A stretch of DNA of 64,000 nt from JBIKLM01 sp044375105 (lineage in GTDB: Bacteria; Planctomycetota; UBA1135; GCA-002686595), in assembly GCA_044375105.1 (NCBI GenBank), contig JBILNK010000001.1:5256-69255 (forward strand), written 5' to 3'. Made by a program: the position numbers and the translations under genes. The notes beneath the pieces were generated by a model. It did not search any database. It worked only from the letters and a program-made list of their open reading frames with translations, and was not told the origin of the DNA. Positions 15,890-25,937 of this stretch are shown here, in pieces; the stretch's first letter is position 1, and each line of letters starts with the position of its first letter.

Positions 15890-18688
15890 ATGCGAATCGC
15901 CGCCCTGCTGCTTGCCCTGTGCCCGCCCCCGCCCCAGCTGCCCGGCCCCGGGGCGGTGCCGAGCCCGACGCCCGACCAAGGCGCCGCTGCCCCCGCTCAG
16001 GCGAGCGAGGCCGAGCGGGCGCGCGACTTCGAGCCCGGCCTGACCCTGCGGGTGTTCTCGAGCGCCGAGGCGCTCGAGCGCGTGCTCGCGCCGCTGCCGG
16101 ACCAAAGTCCCAACCTGGACGAGCTCCGTCCGGCGATCGATCTGTCGGGCCCCGAGGATTTCGGCGGCTTCGAGCAGCGCTTCGTCGCCGAGGTGTTGTG
16201 CGCCCTGTGGCTCGAAGTGCCCGGTGTGCACGCCTTCCGGATCACCAGCGACGACGGCTCCTATCTCGAGATCGACGGACGCCAGGTGCTGCTGCACGAT
16301 GGCGAACACGCCGCCAGCTCCAAGGAATGCGAGCTCGAGCTGGCGGCCGGCCTGCATCGGTTGCGCCTCTTGATGTTCCAAAACCAGGGCGAATCCCGGC
16401 TGGCCCTCGAATGGCGGCCTCCGGGTCGCGCGGATTTCGAGCTGCTGTCCGCGCCCGCGGCCTGGACCGAGCGCGGTGTGACGCGCGTGGTCGCTCCGGG
16501 CCCCAAGCTGTTCGCCGAAGCGCTCGGCGATCGCCGCCCCGGCGACGGCCTGCCGCTCGCCGGCTGCCACCCGGGCTGGCGCGTGGAGCGGCTGCGCCCC
16601 GAGGGCTTCGAGCCCAAGGTCGGGGCCCTGGGCTGGCTGCCCGACGGCCGGCTGGGGGTCGCCACCTTCGATCCCAAGAACAACGGCGAGCGCCTCGCGG
16701 CCCCCAACGGCACCCTCTGGGCGCTCTCGAACCTTTCGGCCGAGGATCCGCGCGAGATCCAGGTGGAGGCCGTGGCCGAGGGCCTCTATCACCCCCTGGG
16801 CCTGCTGACCGTCGATGGCCGCTTGTTGGTCGCCGAGCGCGACCAGATCAGCCGGCTCGAAGACCGAGACGGCGACGGATTCTACGAGCATCGCGAGCGC
16901 TTCGCCGGCGGCTGGGTCAGCGACAATTATCACCATTTCACTTTCGGGCTCGAGCGCGTGGGAAACCGCCTCTACAGCGCCCTTTCGACTTCGATCGGCG
17001 CCGCCTCGAAGGTGCGGGCCGGGGTCCTGCGCGGCATCAACGGCCCGAACCCGCCGCTGCGCGGCTGCCTGCTCGAGATCGACCTGGCCCCCGATCTCGC
17101 TGCGGACCAGCGCCTGCGCGCCCTGTGCGGAGGCTTCCGCACGCCCAACGGCCTGCTGGCCTTCCCCGACGGAACCGCGCTGGTGGCGGACAACCAGGGC
17201 GCCTGGAAACCCGCCAGCCGGATCGACCATGCCCGCCCGGGGCACTTCTTCGGCCACTACAACGAAACCCGCGTGCTGACCGAGGAGTACCCCGCGGGCG
17301 GCGAGCCGGCCCTGTTCTCGGAGCGGCCCGAGACGCCGCCGGCGATCTGGCTGCCCCAGGGCGAAATCGCCAATTCCCCGAGCGGCATGGTTTGGATGCC
17401 GGCGGGCCCCTTCGACGGGCAGTTCCTGTTCGGGGAGCTCAAACTGGGCGGCATCCGGCGGGCCTTCCTCGAGGAGGTCGAGGGTCAGTTCCAGGGCGGC
17501 GCCCTGCGCTTCACCCAAGGGCTCGAAGGCGGCGTCAACCGCCTGCTGTGGGCAACGGATGGCAGCTTGATCGTCGGCATGACCGGCGAATCGGCCAGCT
17601 GGAGCTGGCGCGGCACGACCTTCGGCCTGCAGCGCCTGGTGCCGACCGGCGGGGGTGCCTTCGAGATCCTGCGGGTCGGCGCGACGCCGCGGGGTCTGCG
17701 GATCGACTTCACCGAGGCGCCCACGGCGGCCCAGCTGGCCGATCCCGAGCGCTATCGCGTGCGCTCGTGGCGCTATCGCGCCAGCCCGGAATACGGCGGC
17801 GACAAGCTCGACGAGCGCGGCCATCGGGTCCTGGCCGCGCACCCCGATGCGGACGGATTCGGCGTCGAACTCGAGCTGGAGGGCCTGGCCGAGGGCACCT
17901 GCGTGCACCTGCGCGCGGACCTCGCCAGCCAGCGCGGCGAAGCGCTGTGGAGCACGGAATGCTGGTACACCCTGAACCGCATCCCGGGTCGCCCGCGGCC
18001 GGTGGCGCCGCCGCCCCAGGAGCGCGGCGTGTTGGTGTTCAGCAAGACCGCCGGCTTCCGGCACGATTCGATCGAAGCGGGCGTCCAGTGCCTGCGCGAG
18101 CTCTGCGGAGAGCTCGGCCTAGACTGCGAGGCCAGCGAAGACGCCGACCTCTTCGACGACGCCGACCTGCAGCGCTTCCGCCTGGTCGTGTTCCTCTCGA
18201 CCACCGGCGACGTGCTCGATCTGCGTCAGGAAGCGGCCCTCGAGCGCTTCATCCGCGCGGGCGGCGGCTTCTTCGGCATCCACGCCGCGGCCGACACCGA
18301 ATACGATTGGCCCTTCTATCGCGAGCTGGTCGGGGCCCAGTTCGCCTCCCATCCGGCGATCCAGCGCGCGCGCCTGCGACGCGGCGGCGGCGCCCATCCG
18401 GCCATCCGCGCCCTGCCCGAGTCCTTCGAGCGCGAGGACGAGTGGTACGACTTCCGCGCCCTGCCGGCCCCCGAGTTCGAGCGCTTGCTCGAGCTCGACG
18501 AGAGCTCCTACCAGGGCGGCACCACGGCGGCGCGCTTCGGCAGCCACCCGATCGCCTGGTGTCGCACCCTGGGCTCCGCCCGCCTGCTCTACACCGGGGG
18601 CGGGCACACCCGCGAGTCGTTCTCCGAGCCGCTCTTCCGTGCCCACCTGCTCGGCGCGCTGGCCTGGGTTGCGCGCTGCAGCGATTGA
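15890..18688 (+). CDS. Secreted PA14 / glucose-dehydrogenase-like propeller / ThuA fusion protein
   Basis: The 932-aa product begins with a short signal peptide (MRIAALLLALCPPPP). About residues 40-190 look like a PA14 carbohydrate-binding domain (FRITSDDGSYLEIDG, HRLRLLMFQNQG). About 230-600 form a PQQ-dehydrogenase-like beta-propeller of the kind found in planctomycete membrane-bound dehydrogenases (AEGLYHPLGLLTVDGRLLVA, RTPNGLLAFPDGTALVADN, NSPSGMVWMPAGPFDGQFLF). About 715-925 is a ThuA-like domain (FSKTAGFRHDSIEAG, GGGFFGIHAAADTEYDWPFY, LYTGGGHTRESF). The combination suggests periplasmic or extracellular sugar processing. It is divergent from the HEAT-like gene. Exact substrate unknown; no haem-binding CXXCH is present. 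Confidence 0.88.
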   Translation: MRIAALLLALCPPPPQLPGPGAVPSPTPDQGAAAPAQASEAERARDFEPGLTLRVFSSAEALERVLAPLPDQSPNLDELRPAIDLSGPEDFGGFEQRFVAEVLCALWLEVPGVHAFRITSDDGSYLEIDGRQVLLHDGEHAASSKECELELAAGLHRLRLLMFQNQGESRLALEWRPPGRADFELLSAPAAWTERGVTRVVAPGPKLFAEALGDRRPGDGLPLAGCHPGWRVERLRPEGFEPKVGALGWLPDGRLGVATFDPKNNGERLAAPNGTLWALSNLSAEDPREIQVEAVAEGLYHPLGLLTVDGRLLVAERDQISRLEDRDGDGFYEHRERFAGGWVSDNYHHFTFGLERVGNRLYSALSTSIGAASKVRAGVLRGINGPNPPLRGCLLEIDLAPDLAADQRLRALCGGFRTPNGLLAFPDGTALVADNQGAWKPASRIDHARPGHFFGHYNETRVLTEEYPAGGEPALFSERPETPPAIWLPQGEIANSPSGMVWMPAGPFDGQFLFGELKLGGIRRAFLEEVEGQFQGGALRFTQGLEGGVNRLLWATDGSLIVGMTGESASWSWRGTTFGLQRLVPTGGGAFEILRVGATPRGLRIDFTEAPTAAQLADPERYRVRSWRYRASPEYGGDKLDERGHRVLAAHPDADGFGVELELEGLAEGTCVHLRADLASQRGEALWSTECWYTLNRIPGRPRPVAPPPQERGVLVFSKTAGFRHDSIEAGVQCLRELCGELGLDCEASEDADLFDDADLQRFRLVVFLSTTGDVLDLRQEAALERFIRAGGGFFGIHAAADTEYDWPFYRELVGAQFASHPAIQRARLRRGGGAHPAIRALPESFEREDEWYDFRALPAPEFERLLELDESSYQGGTTAARFGSHPIAWCRTLGSARLLYTGGGHTRESFSEPLFRAHLLGALAWVARCSD

Positions 18689-19138
18689 GCCCGGCGCCGG
18701 AATCGCCCAGGGGCCGCGGCCGCCCGAAAGGCCGATGCCCGGTCGCTTTGGATCCGGCCGCCCCGCCGGGGCGCCGGTCGATCGGATCGGCGGGCAGGCC
18801 CGCAGGAACACCCCGGCGAACGGCCCGCGAAACGGCCCCCCGGACCAGCGGGTATCCGTGGTCTGCGGCAGGGGCGGCCAGCATCCCAGGCCAAAGATCG
18901 TGGCCGCACGCCGCCGCGCCGGCCGGTCCTCGAGCGTCCACGGCACTGCGCTCGCTGCCCGGCCGAAGCCCGGCGTATCCGGATCGGGATGCCCGACTCG
19001 CGGGCTGCCGTGCCTGTCGCCGCGCAGCGCCTGCTGCAGAGCTCGCGGCCTCCGCCCCGAGAGCGCCTTAGGGGCCGGCCGGGCAGGCTGCTAGGCTCTG
19101 CGCGCCGCTGCCCGCCCCCCCTTCGAACGAAGCTCCCC
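18689..19138. other. Intergenic upstream of the acyl-CoA carboxylase cluster, 450 nt
   Basis: No credible gene is present on either strand; open frames are Arg/Pro-rich. A TAGGCT box at 19092-19097 is the only promoter-like element and would give a leader of about 35 nt for accC. Confidence 0.45.
19092..19097 (+). promoter_or_regulatory. Candidate -10 box (TAGGCT) for accC
   Basis: TAGGCT lies 41 nt before the GTG at 19139. It matches the hexamer found next to several other starts here; no -35 is visible. Confidence 0.35.
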
Positions 19139-20506
<1,368 letters not shown>

Positions 20507-20526
20507 GCGAGGCCGCGACCAAGCCT

Positions 20527-20545
20527 CTGGCCCCGACGGGGCCAG
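20527..20545 (+). terminator. Short GC hairpin just after accC
   Basis: An 8-bp perfect stem (20527-20534 with 20538-20545) closes a 3-nt loop 20 nt after the accC stop. No T-run follows. It could attenuate read-through into the carboxyltransferase gene. Confidence 0.35.
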
Positions 20546-20709
20546 GCCCCCCGGTCAGACGCCCTTCAGCCCACCAGCCGCCCAGGCGATCCCCCGATTT
20601 CGACTCCGCCCTCTGGGCCCCTCTCTAGGGGCACCGCTCCCAGAGAACCGCCCGAAAGCGTGCTCCCCACGCGCGCCGCGCCGCCCGAACACACGCCCCG
20701 CCCCCGCCC

Positions 20710-22437
20710 ATGGCCAAGGTCCCCCTCGCCCCGATCGGCACGCCGCTCGAGCGCCTGCTCGACGCCCCCACCATCGCCAAACACGAAGGCGCCGCCGAGC
20801 AGCGCAACACCGAGCTGCTGGCCCGGCGCCAGAAGGTGCAGCAGGGCTGGGGCGAAACCTACGCCGAGCGCGTGCGCCAAAAAGGCAAGCTGACCGTGCG
20901 CGAACGCCTCGAGCGGCTCAAGGACAGCGGCAGCGAGCTGTTCGAGGTCGGCACCTTCGTCAATTACGGTCGCCTGTTCGGCAAGCTCGAGAGCCCGGCC
21001 GCGGGGGTCGCCACGGTGTTCGCCAAGGTGGCCGGCCGCTGGTGCATGGTGATCGCCAACGACAACACGGTCGCCTCCGGCTCCTGGTGGCCGCGCACCC
21101 CCGAAAAGATCGAGCGCGCCCAGGAGATGGCCAAACGCTTGGCGCTGCCGGTGATCTACCTGGTCGATTGCTCGGGCCTGTACCTGCCCGAGCAGTCCCT
21201 GTCCTTCCCGGGCCTCTACGGCGCCGGGCACATCTTCAAGCAGAACAGCGAGCTGGCCGACGCCGGCGTGCCCCAGATCGCAGGCGTTTTCGGCGATTGC
21301 ATCGCGGGAGGCGGCTACATGCCGATCATCTCCGATCGGGTGGTGATGACCGAGCAGGCCTACATGGTCATCGCGGGCGCGGCGCTGATCAAGGGCGCCA
21401 AGAGCCAGAAGCTCTCCTCCCTCGACATCGGCGGTCCCGAGGTGCACGTGCACCTGTCGGGCTGCGCGGACGCGCGCGTGCCCGACGACCAGACCGCCCT
21501 GGATTGGATCCGCGCCGAAGTCCAGCGCCTGCCGACGCCCGGCTTCGACTTCTATCGCCATGGCGCACAGCCTGCGCCTCCCGAGTTCGCGCCCAGCGAG
21601 CTGATGGCCCTGTTCCCGCCGGACCATCGCATGGGCTATGACGCCCGCGAGGTGCTGGCGCGCCTGGTGGATCACAGCCTGTTCTGGGAGCTGCTGCCCG
21701 ACCGCGGCCGCGAAATGATCGTCGGCATCGGACGCGTCTCGGGGCTCTACATGGGCTTCGTGATCAACGCCCAGGGCCTGATCGACGACGCCGACCACCA
21801 CGGCCAGAAGAAGCCCGCCGGGATCCTGTATCGCGACGGGATCGCCAAGGTCTCGGCCTTCAGCCGGGCCTGCGATCAGGACGGCATCCCGCTGGTCTGG
21901 CTGCAGGACATCTCCGGTTTCGACATCGGCATCGAAGCGGAACGCCAGGGGCTCCTGGGCTACGGCTCCTCGCTGATCTACACCAACAGCACCAACCAGG
22001 TGCCGATGTTCACGGTGCTGCTGCGCAAGGCCAGCGGCGCCGGCTATTACGCCATGGCGGGCCTGCCCTACGAGCCGGTGGTGCAGCTCTCCACCACGCT
22101 GACGCGCCAGTCGGTGATGGAGGGCCGCACCCTGGCGATCGCGGCCTTCAACACCAAACTGGACGACGACTTCGAGATCCTGAGCCAGGATCCCGCCGAG
22201 CGCGCCAAGATCGAGGCCGGCATGCGCGAGACCGAGGCGCGCATCGAGACCGACATGGACCCCTACAAGTCGGCCGCCCAGATGGACACGGACGAGATCG
22301 TGCGCTTCACCGAGCTGCGCAGCTGGCTCGAGCTGTTCGCCGAAGCCTCCTGGTCCCAGGTGGGCCATCGGCGCACCAAGAATCCGCGCATCTGGTCCCT
22401 GCACGACCTGGAAGCCTTGACCAAACCCCGCGGCTGA
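20710..22437 (+). CDS. Acyl-CoA carboxylase carboxyltransferase, glutaconyl-CoA decarboxylase alpha-like
   Basis: The 575-aa product contains both halves of the crotonase-fold carboxyltransferase. Hallmarks are CSGLYLPEQ and FGDCIAGGGYMPIIS in the first half, and VWLQDISGFDIGIEAE and the final helical region in the second. By eye it is closer to glutaconyl-CoA decarboxylase alpha (GcdA) than to propionyl- or methylcrotonyl-CoA carboxylase beta, for example in GRWCMVIANDNTVASGSWW. No membrane Na+ pump subunit is encoded nearby, and a biotin carboxylase is. The complex is therefore more likely to carboxylate an acyl- or enoyl-CoA than to decarboxylate one. The substrate is not predictable. The start ATG follows a C-rich run and there is no Shine-Dalgarno. 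Confidence 0.9.
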   Translation: MAKVPLAPIGTPLERLLDAPTIAKHEGAAEQRNTELLARRQKVQQGWGETYAERVRQKGKLTVRERLERLKDSGSELFEVGTFVNYGRLFGKLESPAAGVATVFAKVAGRWCMVIANDNTVASGSWWPRTPEKIERAQEMAKRLALPVIYLVDCSGLYLPEQSLSFPGLYGAGHIFKQNSELADAGVPQIAGVFGDCIAGGGYMPIISDRVVMTEQAYMVIAGAALIKGAKSQKLSSLDIGGPEVHVHLSGCADARVPDDQTALDWIRAEVQRLPTPGFDFYRHGAQPAPPEFAPSELMALFPPDHRMGYDAREVLARLVDHSLFWELLPDRGREMIVGIGRVSGLYMGFVINAQGLIDDADHHGQKKPAGILYRDGIAKVSAFSRACDQDGIPLVWLQDISGFDIGIEAERQGLLGYGSSLIYTNSTNQVPMFTVLLRKASGAGYYAMAGLPYEPVVQLSTTLTRQSVMEGRTLAIAAFNTKLDDDFEILSQDPAERAKIEAGMRETEARIETDMDPYKSAAQMDTDEIVRFTELRSWLELFAEASWSQVGHRRTKNPRIWSLHDLEALTKPRG

Positions 22438-22441
22438 CCCC

Positions 22442-23020
22442 ATGGCATCCGAGCCCCTCGATCTGATCGTCCGGACGGAAGGCAGCCAGACGCTGCTGTG
22501 CTGTCCCTCCGTGGGCACGCTGACGCTGCTGCCGCGGTCCGGTACCCTGCTCACCGCCGGCCAGCTGGCCGGCCAGCTGACGACCCTCGGCCGGCAGCGG
22601 CCCCTGCGGGTCCCGGAGGGCATCGCGGGCCAGGTGCTGGGTCCCCTGCCGGCCATGACCGAAGCGCCCTTCGGCTACGGGCAGGTGGTGCTGCGCCTGG
22701 CGCCGCTCTCCGGCGAGCTGCAGGGGGCTGGGCCTGCCGCGGCGGCTGCCGAATCGGGCGCCGGCTTGTTCGTGCGCGCGCCCCACGCGGGCCGCTTCTG
22801 GCAGCGCGCCTCCCCCGGCGAAGCGCCGCTGGTGTCGGTCGGCGACGTGGTCGAGGCCGGTCGGGCCCTCGGCCTGATCGAGGTCATGAAGACCTTCGCC
22901 CAGGTCCACTACCGCCCGACCGGCAACCTGCCGCCGCGCGCCCGCGTCCGCCGCTTCCTGGTCTCCGACGGCGCCGAAATCGACGACCGCGCGGCCCTGA
23001 TCGAAGTTGAGCCGGCCTGA
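22442..23020 (+). CDS. Biotin carboxyl carrier protein with a second, degenerate carrier domain
   Basis: It starts 4 nt after the carboxyltransferase stop, so the two are cotranscribed. The 192-aa product has a normal biotinyl domain in its C-terminal half, with the biotin-accepting lysine K150 in EVMK. The N-terminal half (about residues 20-90) repeats the same pattern (PRSGTLLTAGQLAG, then GQVLG and FGYGQVVLRLAPL), but the position of K150 is Gly50 (TTLG). I read this as a tandem lipoyl/biotinyl fold whose first copy has lost the modified lysine. It would carry carboxybiotin between the biotin carboxylase and carboxyltransferase encoded upstream. Confidence 0.88.
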   Translation: MASEPLDLIVRTEGSQTLLCCPSVGTLTLLPRSGTLLTAGQLAGQLTTLGRQRPLRVPEGIAGQVLGPLPAMTEAPFGYGQVVLRLAPLSGELQGAGPAAAAAESGAGLFVRAPHAGRFWQRASPGEAPLVSVGDVVEAGRALGLIEVMKTFAQVHYRPTGNLPPRARVRRFLVSDGAEIDDRAALIEVEPA

Positions 23021-23076
23021 CGGGCTGAGCCCCTCCGACCGGAATGTGACCGATCGACCGGGCTCAAAATCATCGA

Positions 23077-23093
23077 CTCGGGCTGCGCCCGAG
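23077..23093 (+). terminator. Weak hairpin after the acyl-CoA carboxylase cluster
   Basis: A 7-bp stem (CTCGGGC/GCCCGAG) with a 3-nt loop lies 56 nt past the carrier-protein stop in a convergent region. It lacks a proper T-run, so terminator activity is uncertain. Confidence 0.3.
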
Positions 23094-23212
23094 CGGTCTT
23101 GCCAGCCCGTCGGTTTGCCTTTGGGCCGCCCTTGGATGCGCGCCTTGGAGCGCGTGCGAAACGGCCGCTGCGGGGTCTCTCGAGGGGGCTGGCTGGTGAC
23201 CGCGGCGATCGC

Positions 23213-24610
23213 TCACGTCCAGCGGCCCAGCTGGGCGCGCAGGCAGGCTTCGAGGCCCGGATCGCGGAAGCGGAAGCCGTGGTTTTGGAGGCGGGTGGGC
23301 GCGACGCGCACGCTGGCCAGCAGCGCTGCGTCGGCCATCTCGCCGAAAGCGAGCCGCAGGGCGAAGGCCGGGGCCGGCAGGAATGCGGGACGCCGCAGCA
23401 CGGCGCCGAGCACGCGCATGAAGTCGGCCTGACGCACCGGCTCCGGGGCGACCACGTTGAAGGGCCCTTCGAGCCCCTGCGTGGCCAGACCGAACAGCAG
23501 CGCGGCCGTGGCGTCCTCCAAGGAGACCCAGCTCCACCAGTGGCGGCCGGAGCCGAGCGGGCCGCCGAGGCCCAGGCGTGCGGCCGGCAGGGTCTTGGCC
23601 AGGGCGCCGCCGCGCGGCGAGAGGATCAGGCCGAAGCGCGGGTGCAGCACCCGCATGCCGGCGGCGCGGGCCGGATCGGCGGCCTGCTCCCAGCGGCCGG
23701 CCAGGTCGGCCAGGAAACCCGACCCGGGGCCGTGGCGCTCATCGACCTGCTCGTCGCCGCGCTCGCCGTAGAAGCCGATCGCGGAGGCGCTGATCAAGAC
23801 CCGCGGCGGGCGCGCGAGCGCGGTCAGTGCCGCCACCAGCCGGCGCGTGCCCTCGACCCGCGAGCTCTCGATCGCCGCCCGCGCGCGCTTGGTCCAGCGC
23901 TGGGCGATCGGCTCGCCGGCCAGGTGCACGACCGCATCGAAATCCTCGAGGTCGGCCAGCCGCGCCGGGGCCCCGGCGCGCTCGAAGGCCAGCTCGTCTG
24001 GCCCGCGCGCGGCGCGCCGCACGGCGCGCACCAACCGATGCCCGCCGGTGCTGAGCAGCGCCGCCAGGTTCCGTCCCACCAGCCCCGAGGCGCCGGTGAT
24101 CAGCACGCGCCAGGGCCCGGGGCGCTGCGCGGCCAGGCCGGGCTGGAGCGCGGCGTGCAGCGCGAGGTCCTGGGCGGTGATGCGGTGGCGCCAGCGGAAC
24201 GCGGCCTCGAGCTTGCGGGCCACCAGGCCCGCGCCGAAGGTGGCGCCCAGCGCGCCCAGGGGCAGGCGGTAGCGGATGCTGTCGATCAAGCGCGAACCGC
24301 CGCCGGGTGCTGATTCGAAGCGATGCGTGTGCTCCCACGCCGCGAAGGGGCCGCTCAGCATCACGTCCTGGAACTGCTGACCGGGAACGAAGCCGCGGTG
24401 CTCGGCCACCCAGCGCAAGGACAAGGGGCCGAAGGGCACCGCGATCGTCGCCCGATCCCCGTCGCGGATCCCGCCGGTCTGTTCGATCACCCGCGCGGGG
24501 TCGAAGGGCGGACAGAGCCGCTCAAAGGCGCCGGGGCGATCGTGCCAGGCGAACAGGGCGTCGCGGGAAACGCGCAGCTCGCTGACCTTTTGGAAGTGCT
24601 GTTCGCTCAC
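23213..24610 (-). CDS. TIGR01777-type NAD-dependent epimerase with N-terminal SRPBCC domain
   Basis: The GTG at 24610 gives 465 aa. Residues about 1-150 form an SRPBCC/START-like ligand pocket (QHFQKVSELRVSRDALFAWH, FAAWEHTHRFE). From about 165 there is a Rossmann domain with VLITGASGLVGRNLAALL, VVHLAGEPIAQRW and SASAIGFYGE, the signature of the TIGR01777 (YfcH-like) sugar-epimerase relatives. Two-domain fusions of this kind are common in several phyla; the reaction is unknown. It converges on the carboxylase cluster. The longer frame to 24955 is Arg/Pro-rich and unlikely to be translated. Confidence 0.9.
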   Translation of the reverse strand: MSEQHFQKVSELRVSRDALFAWHDRPGAFERLCPPFDPARVIEQTGGIRDGDRATIAVPFGPLSLRWVAEHRGFVPGQQFQDVMLSGPFAAWEHTHRFESAPGGGSRLIDSIRYRLPLGALGATFGAGLVARKLEAAFRWRHRITAQDLALHAALQPGLAAQRPGPWRVLITGASGLVGRNLAALLSTGGHRLVRAVRRAARGPDELAFERAGAPARLADLEDFDAVVHLAGEPIAQRWTKRARAAIESSRVEGTRRLVAALTALARPPRVLISASAIGFYGERGDEQVDERHGPGSGFLADLAGRWEQAADPARAAGMRVLHPRFGLILSPRGGALAKTLPAARLGLGGPLGSGRHWWSWVSLEDATAALLFGLATQGLEGPFNVVAPEPVRQADFMRVLGAVLRRPAFLPAPAFALRLAFGEMADAALLASVRVAPTRLQNHGFRFRDPGLEACLRAQLGRWT

Positions 24611-24867
24611 GGGTGCGTCTCGATCGGCGGGATTCGGGCAGCGTCGGGCGCAGAATGCGGAGCACCGCGGCTTTTGGTGCAGCGGGGGTCGCATCCGCCC
24701 CCCAGGGTAGGAGCGGAGACGGGGTGAGGGTCTCGCTCCTCTGAAGGCCGCTCGGCCCAGGCCCGCAGGCGGGCTCGGGACTGGTTTACGGCCAGGGCGC
24801 CGGCGGTCCAGGCTCGGCTGGCTGGCGCTCGCTCGGTGCGGGCGCCGGCGGCCGGGCCCGCGGCCCA

Positions 24868-25614
24868 TCAGGCTCGGCCGCGCAGGTTCGAGAGCCCGCC
24901 GTCCACGGGCAGCACCGCCCCGGTGATCCAGCCCTGGCCCGGGTCGAGCAGCCAAGCGATCGCCGCCGCCACCTCGTCCGCCTGGCCCAGGCGCCCCAGA
25001 GGGTGCATGCGCTCGCTGGCCTGGCGAGCGGCCGCGGCTTCGGTCCAGGGGCGCGCCAGGGGCGTGTCCACCAGGCCCGGGGCCACCGCGTTGACGCGCA
25101 CGCCGCGCGGGGCCAGGCTCGCCGCCCCGGCTCGCACCAGGCCCTCGACGCCGGCCTTGGCCGCGGCGATGGCCTCGTGGTTGGCGAGCCCGAAGCGCGC
25201 GGCCGCGGAGGACATCAGCACCACGGAGCCGCCCGCTTCCAGGGTCTTGGCCGCTTCGCGCAGGCAGTGGAAAGCGCTTTTCAGGTTCTGGTCGATGACC
25301 GCCTGGAAGTCTTCATCGCTGGTGCGCGCCGCCGGTTTGAGCAGGATCGAGCCCACCGCGTTGACGGCGCCCGTCAAGGCGCCCAGGCTGGCGCGGGCGC
25401 GCTCGAACAGCGCGGCCACCTGGGCGCTGTCGCGCGCATCGCAGCTGGCGAAGGGCGCGCCGAGCTCCTGTGCCAAGGCGGCCAGGGGTTCCTCGCGGCG
25501 GGCCGCCAGGAACAGGGGACGTCCGGCGGCCTGCAGACGGCGCGCCAGGGCGCTGCCGATGCCGCCGCTGGCGCCGAGCACGAGCACGCCGCCTGGGTTC
25601 GAAGGAGAAGTCAT
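24868..25614 (-). CDS. Short-chain dehydrogenase-like protein with Ile at the catalytic Tyr position
   Basis: The 248-aa product has the SDR cofactor loop GASGGIG (14-20), the NAVG-like strand, and S135/S136 followed by the helix carrying K153. The usual YxxxK is I149-A-A-A-K153 (NHEAIAAAKAG), so the proton-donating tyrosine is absent. The C-terminal APGLVDTPLA and GAVLPVDGG are normal. I recall similar NHEAIAAAK sequences in other SDR subgroups, which suggests a subfamily feature rather than decay. Activity may be altered or lost. It is divergent from truD. Confidence 0.88.
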   Translation of the reverse strand: MTSPSNPGGVLVLGASGGIGSALARRLQAAGRPLFLAARREEPLAALAQELGAPFASCDARDSAQVAALFERARASLGALTGAVNAVGSILLKPAARTSDEDFQAVIDQNLKSAFHCLREAAKTLEAGGSVVLMSSAAARFGLANHEAIAAAKAGVEGLVRAGAASLAPRGVRVNAVAPGLVDTPLARPWTEAAAARQASERMHPLGRLGQADEVAAAIAWLLDPGQGWITGAVLPVDGGLSNLRGRA

Positions 25615-25937
25615 CGCAGAAGGTCGCGGAGAGGAAGGAGGTTGGGAGCGAGCTGGGCGGGCTGCGCCGCGGGGGCGCTCGAGGTCCGCCCCGTGTTGGT
25701 CGCGATTGCGGGCCGGGCGCTGCGGGTCGCCGCCGGGCGGGGCCGGGCCGACCGTCCGGGGGGCGGCCGCGGTCGGCGAGCTGGCCTGCAGGCGAGGGCG
25801 AGCATGCCACGGGCAGAAGGCGCGCAGCGCGCACCACATTGGTGCCTGCGATCGCCTCGAGAGACCCGGGCGAGGCCTTCAAATGGACTGCTAATCTCTT
25901 TGGGGCCGAGCGCGGCCCGGCTCCAGTGCCCGAATCG
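25615..25937. other. Divergent intergenic region between the SDR gene and truD, 323 nt
   Basis: No gene is seen. TAATCT near 25895 on the forward strand is a weak -10 candidate for truD with a leader of about 35 nt. No clear element faces the SDR gene. Confidence 0.4.

Noticed and set aside
13158..16043. Long forward frame opposite the HEAT-like exported gene
   Set aside because: Arg/Gln/Ser-rich shadow of the reverse-strand gene, which has a signal peptide and protein-like composition.
20710..23020. Na+-translocating glutaconyl-CoA decarboxylase
   Set aside because: The GcdA-like subunit is present, but no multi-pass beta subunit (GcdB/OadB type) is encoded nearby, while a biotin carboxylase is.
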